Source of the DNA: Brevibacillus ruminantium
GTDB taxonomy: Bacteria > Bacillota > Bacilli > Brevibacillales > Brevibacillaceae
NCBI RefSeq assembly: GCF_023746555.1
Contig: NZ_CP098755.1
Coordinates: forward strand, 3,111,001-3,175,000
Length of the DNA: 64,000 nt
Direction: 5' to 3'
Positions 43,409 through 52,234 of the stretch are shown in pieces; the stretch's first letter is position 1; every line of letters begins with the position of its first letter. Under the pieces are notes generated by a model. It did no database searches. It saw only the letters and a program-made list of their open reading frames with translations, and was not told the DNA's origin. Made by a program: the position numbers and the translations under genes.

Positions 43409-45064
43409 TTACTCTACCGAAGCCCATTTCCAATCGACATCGCCGAGACCGCCGATTACCACGCCTTTGACATTCTCTTTCTGCACCCAAGAGTTGGTGT
43501 AGAAGTAGATTGGCGCGATTGGCATTTCGTCCATGAGGATCGTTTCAGCATCCAACAGGATTTTTTTCCGTTTTTCGGGATCAGATTCGGAATTGGATTG
43601 GATCAACAGTTCCTTGTACTTTGGATGCTCCCAACGTGTATCGTTGTTGCCGCCATCCTTATCCCTGTACAATTCGAGGAAGTTGATCGGGTCGTTAAAG
43701 TCACCCAGCCAACCCATACGGCCGACCTGATAATTTCCTTGGTGCATGTCTTCGAGGTAGACTTTCCATTCTTTGTTTTCCAGCTTCACTTCTACGCCGA
43801 GGTTTTTCTTCCACTGATCTTGAATCGCCGCTGCGATCTTTTGGTGGCCCTCAGACGTATTGTAGGACAGAGTAATGGCGGGAAGCTTGGTGATGCCCAG
43901 CTCCTTCATACCTTCTTCCAACAGCTTTTTCGCTGTTTCGATGTCATTGTCCTTGAAGTAGCCGTCCGCTTTGAGTGCCATCGACGGGGGAACTGCCCCG
44001 GTGGCAGGAATTTGGCCAGTTTGCAGGATATTGTCAATCAGGGACTTACGATCGATGGAATACGTGAAAGCCTTGCGAATCTTCACGTTGTTAAACGGCG
44101 GTTTTTCTACATTGAATTTGTACCAGTACGTACCCGCGATCGGCTGGGTTGTAATCTTGTTCTGGTCCTTCAAAGCTGGAATCGCATCCGTCGGCAAAGA
44201 GCTCGTCGGAGATCCAGCCCAGTCAATCTCGCCATTATCAAACATGGACAACTCAGTATTCTCGTCTTCCACCATAGCAAACTCGATTCGATCAAGCTTT
44301 ACTGTATCTTTGTCCCAGTAATTTTCATTTTTTACAAGTACGAGCTTGCTCTTATGTTCCCAAGTCTCCATCTTGAACGGACCGTTACCCATATGCGTTT
44401 TTGCTTCCGTCGCCCACTTCGGATCAGATTCAATCAGCTTTTGATTCACTGGGAAATAGGTCGGGAATGCGGTCAGCTCCAGGAAGAATGGAGTTGGGTT
44501 TTCCAGTTTTACTTCTAAGGTTTTGTCATCAAGTGCCTTGACGCCAACGTCGTCACGACTGACTTTGCCTTTGTTGAAGGCTTCACCATTTTTTACGTAG
44601 TAAAGCTGATAAGCGTAGTTAGATGCGGTATTCGGGTCTAGTGCCCGTTTCCATGCGTATTCAAAGTCTTTGGCCGTAACCGGCTCGCCATTTGCCCATT
44701 TCGTGTCGCGAAGTTTAAACGTGTAAGTAAGCAAATCATCGGAAAGTTGGTAGCTTTCTGCTACGGACATTTCCGGTTTTTGATCCGCACTGATACGGGT
44801 GAGACCGTCAAAAGTAGCACGGATAATAGCAGCGGAAGTCGTATCCTCCGAAATACCCGGGTCTGCCGTAGGCGGCTCGGAATGGAGATTCAACTTCAGT
44901 ACTTGCGGTTTCTTCTCAGTTGGCGCTGCGGCCGGCTGTTGGGTTTGACCTGTGTTTTCGGCAGGCTTTGGTTCGGTTGTCGCCTGTTGGCCACCGCCGC
45001 AACCAGCGAGAGCTACACCCAAAACAGCTACGGAACTGACAAGAGCAAACACGTTTTTTTTCAA
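43409..45064 (-). CDS. oppA: Oligopeptide-binding lipoprotein OppA
   Basis: Extracytoplasmic solute-binding protein (SBP family 5) that captures peptides for the Opp importer. I prefer TTG 45064, giving MKKNVFALV with a lipobox GVALAGC (lipidated C22) and GGGGG upstream; ATG 45085 would add seven residues before the signal. A glycine/proline/threonine-rich linker of about 40 residues precedes the binding domain. FEYAWKRALDP and GPFKMETWEH are family signatures. About 551 residues. First gene of oppABCDF. Confidence 0.93.
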   Translation of the reverse strand: MKKNVFALVSSVAVLGVALAGCGGGQQATTEPKPAENTGQTQQPAAAPTEKKPQVLKLNLHSEPPTADPGISEDTTSAAIIRATFDGLTRISADQKPEMSVAESYQLSDDLLTYTFKLRDTKWANGEPVTAKDFEYAWKRALDPNTASNYAYQLYYVKNGEAFNKGKVSRDDVGVKALDDKTLEVKLENPTPFFLELTAFPTYFPVNQKLIESDPKWATEAKTHMGNGPFKMETWEHKSKLVLVKNENYWDKDTVKLDRIEFAMVEDENTELSMFDNGEIDWAGSPTSSLPTDAIPALKDQNKITTQPIAGTYWYKFNVEKPPFNNVKIRKAFTYSIDRKSLIDNILQTGQIPATGAVPPSMALKADGYFKDNDIETAKKLLEEGMKELGITKLPAITLSYNTSEGHQKIAAAIQDQWKKNLGVEVKLENKEWKVYLEDMHQGNYQVGRMGWLGDFNDPINFLELYRDKDGGNNDTRWEHPKYKELLIQSNSESDPEKRKKILLDAETILMDEMPIAPIYFYTNSWVQKENVKGVVIGGLGDVDWKWASVE

Positions 45065-45179
45065 CGCAATAACCCCCAATGTCATTGTCTTTTTCTGTCT
45101 CTCTTTTGTATGTTTTCTGAAAATTAAAAAAGATAAAAAATCACGATGCTGCCGTTTCCTCCATTACCAACCCCTTTCA

Positions 45180-45647
45180 TCAGATGGCCACATCATCATC
45201 ACGAACGAATGAGAAGGAATCTTTGTATTGTTTAAGCTCCAGCGAGACATCTGCCGCCAAAATACCTTCACATTGTGAGAGTCGTTCGTTTACAAATGTG
45301 ATCAACTCGTCGTTATTATGGAAACACGCTTGAATGATCAAGTCGTGCTTACCGCTAAATGCACCCACAAAGCGAACCTCAGGAAACTTGCTCAGTTCCT
45401 CAGCCACACTGTTTTGCAGCCCGAGCTTGGTGGTCAATCCGATGATCGCCTGTACATGTAAGCCCAGCTTTTCTGGGTCAGGGTGGATAACAAACTGAAA
45501 CACTCCATCTTGTAACAGGCGTGTAATGCGTGAACGGATGGTCCCTTCGCTCAAGCCAAGTTGATGAGCTATTTCTGTATAAGCTCGTCTGCCATCCTCC
45601 TGGAGGATTTGCAATATCTGCATATCAACATGGTCCAGCTTTTTCAT
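45180..45647 (-). CDS. Lrp/AsnC family transcriptional regulator
   Basis: Feast/famine regulator of 155 residues: N-terminal HTH (about 4-60, LDHVDMQILQILQEDGR and LGLSEGTIRSRITRLLQ) and a C-terminal RAM ligand-binding domain (about 70-145) that usually binds an amino acid. It lies 115 bp before oppA in the same direction, without a terminator between, and probably controls the opp genes; that link is inferred from position. Confidence 0.9.
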   Translation of the reverse strand: MKKLDHVDMQILQILQEDGRRAYTEIAHQLGLSEGTIRSRITRLLQDGVFQFVIHPDPEKLGLHVQAIIGLTTKLGLQNSVAEELSKFPEVRFVGAFSGKHDLIIQACFHNNDELITFVNERLSQCEGILAADVSLELKQYKDSFSFVRDDDVAI

Positions 45648-45723
45648 ACTACGATTTTTTAAGAACCTCCATCTGATTTTTACGAATTTCGCATAATTCT
45701 TTTACATATTGCCTGTCACAATA

Positions 45724-45752
45724 AACATAATCTGAAATGATAGCGGTGTCAA
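45724..45752 (-). promoter_or_regulatory. Promoter of the lrp-like gene
   Basis: On the minus strand TTGACA (45752-45747), 17-bp spacer, TATGTT (45729-45724). The rest of the 430-bp AT-rich gap up to 46031 contains runs of A and T and no open frame worth naming. Confidence 0.7.
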
Positions 45753-46030
45753 CGAAATTTGACTTATAGAATAATAAAAAATTATAAAGCGAATCCGAAC
45801 AATAAATATTTTTTTAACGGAGCTCGTTTGTTTTCTTTCACTCTATTGAACATGAAATCACTTGATTAATCAATAAAAATTTATCGAGAAAGACGTATTT
45901 TTTACCGGACTACAGTATATTTATGACCGCATTTTACCGTACTCCATCCAAGTTTTCGCAGAAAAACCATCGTTCGATATTTGTTTATATTCATAATATT
46001 CAATGTTTATTAGTTTGGATGCTTGGATAG

Positions 46031-46060
46031 AAAACAAACGCCGGACATTCGCCCGACGTT
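46031..46060 (-). terminator. Terminator of the nucleoside operon
   Basis: AACGCCGG (46037-46044) and CCGACGTT (46053-46060) form an 8-bp stem with one G-T pair; on the minus strand TGTTTTC follows. Confidence 0.8.
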
Positions 46061-46077
46061 AGGAATTGCCATTTTCC

Positions 46078-47385
46078 CTATTCTAATATCGTTTTGTAAA
46101 TTAATGGTTGACTCCAGGCAGGCTCCGTGCTGTATCCATAAGCACCCGCGAGCTCTACTTCAGCCTGTTGAAGCAGTGCAGCATCATTTGCGTAAATCGT
46201 AGCGAGAACATCCCCTTTTCGCACCTGTTCGCCGCGTTTCTTCGCCAATACAATTCCCACTGCCAGGTCGATTGGCATCTCTTTCGTCAAACGGCCTGCC
46301 CCCAGGACGACAGACGCGTGCCCCACTTTCTCAGCGTCAATCGCCGTAATGTACCCATCCTGAGTGGCTGTTACCTGCGCGGTCAGGGATGCCCTCGGAA
46401 GGCGGGATGGATCATATACATCCTGTTTGTCCCCACCCTGCGCTTCGATCATCTGCGCCAGCTTCTCCACAGCTTCGCCACGCTGAATAATCTCTTCCAG
46501 GCGTTTTCTTCCTTCCTCCACATCCTTCACCAGCTCACCGAGAACGAGCATGTGGGCACCGATGGATAGTGCCAGCTCTGTCAGGTCACGAGGCCCTCTG
46601 CCAGCCAAGGTATCGATTGCTTCTTGCACTTCCAAAGCATTGCCCACAGCAAAGCCAAGCGGCTGATCCATGTCGCTGATCACCGCAATGGTTTTTCGGC
46701 CCACCTGTGTGCCGATCTTGACCATGGCAGATGCCAGGGTCTCGGCTTGTTCCAAAGTCTTCATGAAAGCCCCGCTGCCTACTTTCACGTCAAGCAAGAT
46801 CGCATCTGCCCCTGCAGCGATCTTTTTGGACATGATCGAGCTTGCGATCAGGGGAACAGCCTCTACAGTGGCTGTTACATCGCGCAAAGCATACAGCTTC
46901 TTATCCGCGGGAGTGAGATTTCCTGATTGTCCGATGACAGATACGCCTATCTCTTTCACCTGGTCTAAAAACTGCTCCCGTGTCCGTTCTACCTGAAACC
47001 CGGAAAATGACTCCAGCTTGTCAATGGTACCCCCAGAATAGCCAAGACCGCGCCCAGACATTTTGGCTACAGGAATCCCGGCAGCAGCTACCAACGGAGC
47101 CACGACAAGTGTCGTCTTGTCGCCTACACCGCCCGTGCTGTGCTTATCCACCTTGATACCGGGCAGCGAAGACAAGTCGAGTTGTTCACCTGAGCCGGCC
47201 ATTGCAAGCGTCAGGTCGCCTGTTTCCCGCGGAGTCATGCCGCGCAGCAGGACGGCCATCGCCCAAGCTGCCATTTGATAATCAGGAATGCTTCCATCGG
47301 TATATCCACGAACCAGAAATTGAATTTCATCCGTACTCAATTCATGTCCGTCTCGTTTTTTTGCGATGATATCTACCATGCGCAT
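46078..47385 (-). CDS. pdp: Pyrimidine-nucleoside phosphorylase
   Basis: Phosphorolyses uridine, thymidine and deoxyuridine to base and (deoxy)ribose-1-phosphate. From ATG 47385 ([10 protein letters not shown], after GAGGTGA) it has 435 residues. The phosphate/anion loop [10 protein letters not shown] and the [14 protein letters not shown] motif are present, followed by the pyrimidine-nucleoside phosphorylase C-terminal barrel (about 345-420). Last gene of deoB-punA-pdp; its sugar phosphate product feeds DeoB. Confidence 0.96.
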   Translation of the reverse strand: MRMVDIIAKKRDGHELSTDEIQFLVRGYTDGSIPDYQMAAWAMAVLLRGMTPRETGDLTLAMAGSGEQLDLSSLPGIKVDKHSTGGVGDKTTLVVAPLVAAAGIPVAKMSGRGLGYSGGTIDKLESFSGFQVERTREQFLDQVKEIGVSVIGQSGNLTPADKKLYALRDVTATVEAVPLIASSIMSKKIAAGADAILLDVKVGSGAFMKTLEQAETLASAMVKIGTQVGRKTIAVISDMDQPLGFAVGNALEVQEAIDTLAGRGPRDLTELALSIGAHMLVLGELVKDVEEGRKRLEEIIQRGEAVEKLAQMIEAQGGDKQDVYDPSRLPRASLTAQVTATQDGYITAIDAEKVGHASVVLGAGRLTKEMPIDLAVGIVLAKKRGEQVRKGDVLATIYANDAALLQQAEVELAGAYGYSTEPAWSQPLIYKTILE

Positions 47386-47433
47386 TATTTGTTCACCTCG
47401 TTGGCAATCTTTAATCATAAACCAAGCAGAAAG

Positions 47434-47459
47434 AAGGGTATGCATAATTCACATACCCT
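47434..47459 (-). other. Hairpin between punA and pdp
   Basis: AGGGTATG (47434-47441) and CATACCCT (47452-47459), perfect 8-bp stem; on the minus strand TCTTTCT follows. Could be a weak terminator that lowers pdp expression. Confidence 0.5.
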
Positions 47460-47471
47460 CTGTTTCCTTTA

Positions 47472-48281
47472 TCAGAGCTTGGCGATAATCCCGTTGACCA
47501 ATGCAAGGAACTGGGTCTTCACTCGCTCTGTTGTCTCCATTACCTCTTCGTGAGACAAAGGCTGCTCCAAAATGCCCGCAGCCATGTTGCTGATGCAAGA
47601 GATACCGAGAACGTTCATTCTCATATGGCGGGCCACAATGACTTCCGGCACAGTGGACATACCCACGGCATCACCGCCGAGCATGCGAAGCATCCGGATT
47701 TCAGCAGGCGTTTCGTAGGAAGGACCCAAGAGACCTACATAAATCCCCTCTTGCAGCTTGATTCCCTGCTCGGCTGCCACTTCCTTGGCTACACCGCGGA
47801 GTGCTTTTGAGTAAGCCTCCGACATATCAGGGAAGCGCGCACCCAGCTCATCATCGTTTGGCCCGATCAACGGGTTGCGGAACGTCATATTGATGTGATC
47901 GGCGATCAGCATCAGATTGCCAGGCTCATAGCTTTCGTTGATCCCCCCTGCCGCATTGGTGACGATGATGGTTTCAACGCCCAGCATTTTCATCACGCGG
48001 ATCGGGAACACCACTGCATCCAGACCATGCCCTTCATAATAATGGAAGCGTCCTTGCATGGCGACGACTTGCTTGCCTTGCAGTTTGCCAATGACCAATT
48101 GACCTTTGTGGCCAACCACTGTGGACACGGTAAAGCCGGGAATTTCATGATAAGGAATGACAACCGGATTTTCGATCTCATCCGCGAGTACTCCCAAACC
48201 GGAGCCAAGTACAAGTCCAATCGTTGGTTTTTCCGTCAATTTGGGTTCAATCGCACGAACGGCTTCTTGAAAAGTAGTCAT
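47472..48281 (-). CDS. punA: Purine-nucleoside phosphorylase
   Basis: Trimeric-type PNP that releases purine bases from inosine/guanosine and deoxy forms. Motifs: GLVLGSGLG (phosphate), GRFHYYEGH, TNAAGGI, GPSYETPAEIR and GMSTVPE. 269 residues from ATG 48281, which GAGAGGAG precedes. Located after deoB and before pdp, as in the drm-pupG operon of B. subtilis with pdp added. Confidence 0.96.
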   Translation of the reverse strand: MTTFQEAVRAIEPKLTEKPTIGLVLGSGLGVLADEIENPVVIPYHEIPGFTVSTVVGHKGQLVIGKLQGKQVVAMQGRFHYYEGHGLDAVVFPIRVMKMLGVETIIVTNAAGGINESYEPGNLMLIADHINMTFRNPLIGPNDDELGARFPDMSEAYSKALRGVAKEVAAEQGIKLQEGIYVGLLGPSYETPAEIRMLRMLGGDAVGMSTVPEVIVARHMRMNVLGISCISNMAAGILEQPLSHEEVMETTERVKTQFLALVNGIIAKL

Positions 48282-48338
48282 TTTATTTGCTCCTCTCAAA
48301 TTCTTGTATTTGTCTGATCCTATTTATTCTTATCCCTG

Positions 48339-49514
48339 TTACAGCTTGGACAAAAAGCTTTCTCCGATCGTCGGCGGCTGTACCCCAAAATTATCCGCGA
48401 TCGTAGCACCCAAATCGGCAAACGTACCGCGAACCCCCAAATTGTTTGCGTTCGCAATCCCTTTGTGGTACACCAACAGCGGCACATACTCACGGGTATG
48501 GTCCGTCCCATGGTGAACCGGGTCATTTCCGTGGTCGGCGGTGATCACCAACAGGTCGTCTTCAGTCAGCGCCGCCAGCAATTCGGGAACGCGGGCGTCA
48601 AACTCCATCAAAGCATGGCCGTACCCTTCCGGATCACGACGATGGCCAAATTTTGCATCGAAGTCAACCAGATTGACAAAGCTGAGGCCGGTAAACGATT
48701 CCCTCATTGTATCCAGCAGTTTATCAACCCCGTCCATATTGTCCGTGGTACGGATTGCTTTCGTCACGCCCTCATCCGCATAGATGTCGCTGATTTTTCC
48801 AATCGCGATGGAGGTGAAACCCGCATCCTGCAGACGGTTCATGACCGTCGGAGAAAACGGCTTTACGGAATAATCATGTCGATTGGATGTCCGAGTGAAA
48901 GAGCCTGGCTCTCCCGTAAACGGACGGGCAATCACCCGGGTCACCGCAAACTCATCACGCAGCGTCAATTCACGAGCGACCTGGCAAATCCGGTACAGCT
49001 CTTCCAGCGGTACCACGTCCTCATGAGCCGCAACCTGGAACACGCTATCCGCAGACGTATAGACGATCACGCCGCCTGTGCGCATATGTTCCTCGCCAAG
49101 TTCTTCGATGATCCCGGTGCCAGACGCAACCTTGTTACCCAACACTTTACGACCAATCCGCTCTTCAAATTCGTGGATTAATTCGGCTGGGAAGCCATCC
49201 GGATAGGTGCGAAATGGCGTCGATACATGCAAGCCCATGATTTCCCAGTGTCCAGTCGTGGTGTCCTTGCCTATGGAAATTTCCTTCATTTTTCCAAAAT
49301 GAGCCTGCGGATGCTGAGCTGGTGGAACATTGGCCAGCGGAGCGATATTGCCGAGGCCCAGAGCTTCCATATGTGGAACACGAAAACCGGCTACCCGTTC
49401 GGCAATATGCCCCAGCGTGTGGGCCCCTTCATCCTGGAAGCGGGCTGCATCCGGCAGTTCTCCAATTCCGACACTATCCAAAACAATCAAGAAAACTCTT
49501 GAGAAACGTGGCAA
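48339..49514 (-). CDS. deoB: Phosphopentomutase
   Basis: Alkaline-phosphatase-superfamily enzyme that converts (deoxy)ribose-1-phosphate to the 5-phosphate. Metal ligands are visible in [12 protein letters not shown] (D13), the catalytic threonine region [18 protein letters not shown] and [11 protein letters not shown]. 391 residues. The start is TTG 49514, 9 nt after AGGAGG; no ATG is well placed. First gene of its operon, with a palindrome over the promoter. Confidence 0.95.
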   Translation of the reverse strand: MPRFSRVFLIVLDSVGIGELPDAARFQDEGAHTLGHIAERVAGFRVPHMEALGLGNIAPLANVPPAQHPQAHFGKMKEISIGKDTTTGHWEIMGLHVSTPFRTYPDGFPAELIHEFEERIGRKVLGNKVASGTGIIEELGEEHMRTGGVIVYTSADSVFQVAAHEDVVPLEELYRICQVARELTLRDEFAVTRVIARPFTGEPGSFTRTSNRHDYSVKPFSPTVMNRLQDAGFTSIAIGKISDIYADEGVTKAIRTTDNMDGVDKLLDTMRESFTGLSFVNLVDFDAKFGHRRDPEGYGHALMEFDARVPELLAALTEDDLLVITADHGNDPVHHGTDHTREYVPLLVYHKGIANANNLGVRGTFADLGATIADNFGVQPPTIGESFLSKL

Positions 49515-49550
49515 AAAAACCGCCTCCTAAAAAGTAAAGTCCGTACATCT

Positions 49551-49584
49551 ATCATACCAAGTCGTCAGACGTCTGACGAGGAAA
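49551..49584 (-). promoter_or_regulatory. Promoter and 18-bp palindrome upstream of deoB
   Basis: TCGTCAGACGTCTGACGA (49562-49579) is a perfect 18-bp palindrome. On the minus strand an extended -10, TGGTATGAT (49559-49551), lies 17 bp after TCGTCA, the left half of the palindrome serving as a weak -35. A repressor or activator bound there would control deoB-punA-pdp; which one is unknown. Confidence 0.6.
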
Positions 49585-49594
49585 AAAAGAGAGA

Positions 49595-50482
49595 CTACGC
49601 TCTCGGGTGTGTTTTCGCATAAATATCCTTAATGCGAGTTCGGGTCACATGCGTGTAAATCTGAGTCGTGGAAATGTCGGCATGACCGAGCATTTCTTGT
49701 ACAGAACGAAGGTCAGCTCCGTTCTCCAGCAGGTGGGTTGCAAAGGAGTGGCGCAGTGTGTGCGGCGTAATCTCTGTCCGGACATTGGCTTTCAGTGCAT
49801 AGCGTTTAATAATTTTCCAAAAGCCCTGCCGTGTGATCTGTTTGCCCAAATGGTTCAGAAACAACGCAGTTTCGCCTGGGTCTTTGACCAAACGCGGCCG
49901 GCCGGCTTGCAAATAGGTGCGCACCATCTGGATGGCGACAGATCCGAGTGGAATGATTCTCTCCTTTGACCCTTTTCCCATGCATTTGACGAAGCCCATA
50001 TCCAGATTGACATCCGTGACATTGAGATTCACCAGTTCTGATACGCGGATGCCAGTTGCGTACAACAATTCCAGCATTGCTTTGTCACGCAGGCCTGCGG
50101 GATGATTCACGGGCGGGCTGTCAAGCAGACGCTCCACTTCTTCCACCGATAATACCTGGGGCAGCCTTTTCTCAATTTTTGGGGTTTCCAAATGAATGGA
50201 GGGATCTTTTTCTATGTATTTGTCACGCACGAGAAATTGATAAAAGGCACGGATGGAGGCCATATTTCGAGAAAGTGTAGCGGTGGCCCTGCCTTTTTCC
50301 TGCAGGCTCATCAGATAACCGATGATCTGGGTCCGGGTAGAGTCCTCAATCCGCGTCACTCCCTGCTCGCGCAAGAAAGAGGTGTAGGCAACCATGTCCC
50401 GCTGGTAGGATTCCAAGGTGTTGGGTGATAGTCCTTTTTCGACAGAAAGAAAATGGATAAACTGGTCAATCAACATGTCCAT
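49595..50482 (-). CDS. xerD: Site-specific tyrosine recombinase XerD
   Basis: Resolves chromosome dimers at dif together with XerC (CodV). From ATG 50482 (MDMLIDQF, AAGGGG upstream) it has 295 residues: core-binding domain (about 1-95) and catalytic domain with R146, K170, H241, R244, H267 and the nucleophile Y276. Its place between a DUF4227 gene and deoB matches ripX/xerD in B. subtilis. Confidence 0.95.
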   Translation of the reverse strand: MDMLIDQFIHFLSVEKGLSPNTLESYQRDMVAYTSFLREQGVTRIEDSTRTQIIGYLMSLQEKGRATATLSRNMASIRAFYQFLVRDKYIEKDPSIHLETPKIEKRLPQVLSVEEVERLLDSPPVNHPAGLRDKAMLELLYATGIRVSELVNLNVTDVNLDMGFVKCMGKGSKERIIPLGSVAIQMVRTYLQAGRPRLVKDPGETALFLNHLGKQITRQGFWKIIKRYALKANVRTEITPHTLRHSFATHLLENGADLRSVQEMLGHADISTTQIYTHVTRTRIKDIYAKTHPRA

Positions 50483-50570
50483 GAAGTTGTCCCCTTCAGG
50501 TGAAAAGTATCTCGTATTGCTTTCCACACCAAAAAGAAAAGTCCTCTTTTTTTCATGAACGTAAAAACCA

Positions 50571-50810
50571 TTATTCTCCGGTTACATAAAAAAGCTGCAG
50601 ACGGGCGATGTATCCATCCAGGTCGTTTGGCGGAGGAGAATTAATCAGTTTAACCACTTTAACCGCGTTGCCATTGGGCTCTTTATACTGATTACCAGAC
50701 CAGATTTTGTCGGTGAGCAGGCTGATAATTCCGTATGAGATTAACGTACAGGTTACAAACAGAAGGAAAAAGCGCAGTACCTCCATAAGGCGCCGAACCG
50801 GTATACGCAT
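50571..50810 (-). CDS. DUF4227 family protein (YqzK-like)
   Basis: Small protein of 79 residues with one membrane helix near the N-terminus (about 10-32). The conserved part reads YKEPNGNAVKV and ends ARLQLFYVTGE, which fits the YqzK family as I remember it. Function unknown. It sits between fur and xerD, the same place as in B. subtilis. Start at ATG 50810 after AAGGATG is my choice; an earlier ATG at 50831 has no ribosome site. Confidence 0.75.
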   Translation of the reverse strand: MRIPVRRLMEVLRFFLLFVTCTLISYGIISLLTDKIWSGNQYKEPNGNAVKVVKLINSPPPNDLDGYIARLQLFYVTGE

Positions 50811-50962
50811 AGGCCTACATCCTTCCTGCATTCTTTCCTTCCATTATATGCGCCTGTCAGGCACTCCATTCAGCAGCGAAGAGCAATGACCTAAAGGGAC
50901 TTCGCGCACTTCTCTTAGCATGCCACGAAAACCTGGATTTACACAAAGTGCTGGAAAACAAG

Positions 50963-50994
50963 AAAAACTTCTCCTGTTAAAAGAGAAGTTTTTT
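50963..50994 (-). terminator. Terminator of fur
   Basis: AAAAACTTCTC (50963-50973) and GAGAAGTTTTTT (50983-50994), 11-bp stem, 9-nt loop; the upstream arm starts at the fur stop codon. Bidirectional in shape. The remaining gap to the DUF4227 gene (50811-50962) shows nothing else. Confidence 0.9.
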
Positions 50995-51457
50995 ACTTGA
51001 AGTCATCTACGTTGACTTTGTCGATACAGCGACTGCAAATCCCGTAAAAAACGAGCCGGTGATCGGTAATATAAAAGTTATAAACATTCTTTACCTTTTC
51101 CTCAGCAGATACCAGCAAATCTTCGAAAATCTCATCCACCGTACCGCAATTATTGCAAATCAGGTGATGGTGGTGGTATTCCGAATTATCGTCACGAAGG
51201 TCGTAGCGCGCTACGCCATCCCCGAAGTTCATCTTGTGTATGATCTTCAACTCGCTGAGCAATTCGAGTGTCCGGTAGACGGTTGCCAGTCCGATCTCGG
51301 GTGCTTTGTCTTTTACCAGGAGGTAAACATCCTCTGCGCTCAGATGATCCTCTTCATGCTCCAGCAAAACGCGAACAGTGGCTTCACGCTGTGGCGTCAG
51401 TTTGTAGTTTTGGGAATGAAGTTGCTGCTTGATCTTCTCTAACTTTTCATCCAACAT
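50993..51457 (-). CDS. fur: Ferric uptake regulator family protein Fur
   Basis: Metal-dependent repressor of 154 residues: N-terminal winged helix (about 10-85, with LTPQREATVRVLLEH and GLATVYRTLELL) and C-terminal dimerisation domain. Metal residues visible are the structural zinc cysteines CNNC and CSRC and the HHHH cluster (near 93-98). In the position of B. subtilis fur between spoIIM and yqzK, so Fur rather than PerR or Zur is the best call. Confidence 0.9.
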   Translation of the reverse strand: MLDEKLEKIKQQLHSQNYKLTPQREATVRVLLEHEEDHLSAEDVYLLVKDKAPEIGLATVYRTLELLSELKIIHKMNFGDGVARYDLRDDNSEYHHHHLICNNCGTVDEIFEDLLVSAEEKVKNVYNFYITDHRLVFYGICSRCIDKVNVDDFK

Positions 51458-51491
51458 GATTGCCCCTCCCGCTCACATGAAACCTGCTCCT

Positions 51492-51521
51492 ATTATAGTA
51501 GAGGGGCATCCAAGAAGTCAA
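51492..51521 (-). promoter_or_regulatory. Promoter of fur
   Basis: On the minus strand TTGACT (51521-51516), 18-bp spacer, TATAAT (51497-51492), 35 bp before the fur start. Confidence 0.75.
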
Positions 51522-51523
51522 AT

Positions 51524-51553
51524 ACATAAGTTCTTATGTGAGAATCATTATTG
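51524..51553. promoter_or_regulatory. Palindrome and Fur-box-like site upstream of fur
   Basis: ACATAAG (51524-51530) and CTTATGT (51533-51539) form a palindrome just before the fur -35. Directly next to it TGAGAATCATTATTG (51539-51553) matches the 7-1-7 Fur box (TGATAATnATTATCA) at 11 of 14 positions. This second part reaches into the spoIIM stop codon. Confidence 0.5.
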
Positions 51554-52177
51554 ATTAAGTACAATCTGCATCAGCTTGGGCGAGACATAGGACTCAAACG
51601 TCGCAGCCGCCGTAAGCACCAGCAGCATCGCGATTACGAGCACCGAATAGCCGATAAAATGGGACATGATGCCGTCGCGTTTGCTAAGCAGCCTTGTTTT
51701 AATCAAGCGGAGTGAGAAGGAAATTCCGCTGACACCTACGATGATGAGCGCGGGAACCACCAGCAGATTTTGCGGCAGCACCCCCATCAGCGCAAAGTTT
51801 ACCCCTTGCCATTGCAGTTGGTTCACCAGAAACCCGACGGTAAAGCCGATGACAACCCCTTTGAGAAAAAGCATCAGCAGGATCATCGGCAGCCCGATAA
51901 TTGACAGGCCCAACACCCACATGATTGCTACCGTTTTTGCATAGTAACCCAGCGACTGTTGAAAGTGCAGCGACGGCTCAGGAATCCCTTTTTCTCCCAA
52001 ACTGCTGAAAAAAAACTGCAGGAATCCGAACAAATCCTGTCTTTGCGAGAGTGGCAACGAGTTGACTATGACAGCACCAAATATAATCCCCATGGTGAAC
52101 AGGACGATGGTAAACCAGTATAGTGATTGGTGTTCTTTGGCATACACCTGGATTGTTTGTCCAATACGGCTTCGCAA
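51548..52177 (-). CDS. spoIIM: Stage II sporulation protein M
   Basis: Membrane protein of 209 residues with five or six hydrophobic segments; part of the SpoIID-SpoIIM-SpoIIP peptidoglycan machine that drives engulfment. Typical are the GFTVGFLVNQLQWQGVNF and GVLPQNLLVVPALI segments. The start is TTG 52177, 8 nt after GGGAGGCG. A sigma-E promoter is expected in the 57-bp gap upstream; GCATAGTT and CATAAGCT at suitable spacing on the minus strand are weak candidates. Confidence 0.93.
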   Translation of the reverse strand: MRSRIGQTIQVYAKEHQSLYWFTIVLFTMGIIFGAVIVNSLPLSQRQDLFGFLQFFFSSLGEKGIPEPSLHFQQSLGYYAKTVAIMWVLGLSIIGLPMILLMLFLKGVVIGFTVGFLVNQLQWQGVNFALMGVLPQNLLVVPALIIVGVSGISFSLRLIKTRLLSKRDGIMSHFIGYSVLVIAMLLVLTAAATFESYVSPKLMQIVLNQ

Positions 52178-52234
52178 AGCAGCTCGCCTCCCGCATCCCC
52201 GATTACTCTACAGCTTATGCGGGGACTTGGACAA

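Noticed and set aside
43209-43490. 93-codon minus-strand frame in the oppA-oppB gap
   Set aside because: It runs through the perfect hairpin, overlaps the oppA end in another frame and has no family features.
43253-44518. 421-codon plus-strand frame opposite oppA
   Set aside because: oppA has a lipobox and family motifs; the antisense frame has none and covers the intercistronic hairpin.
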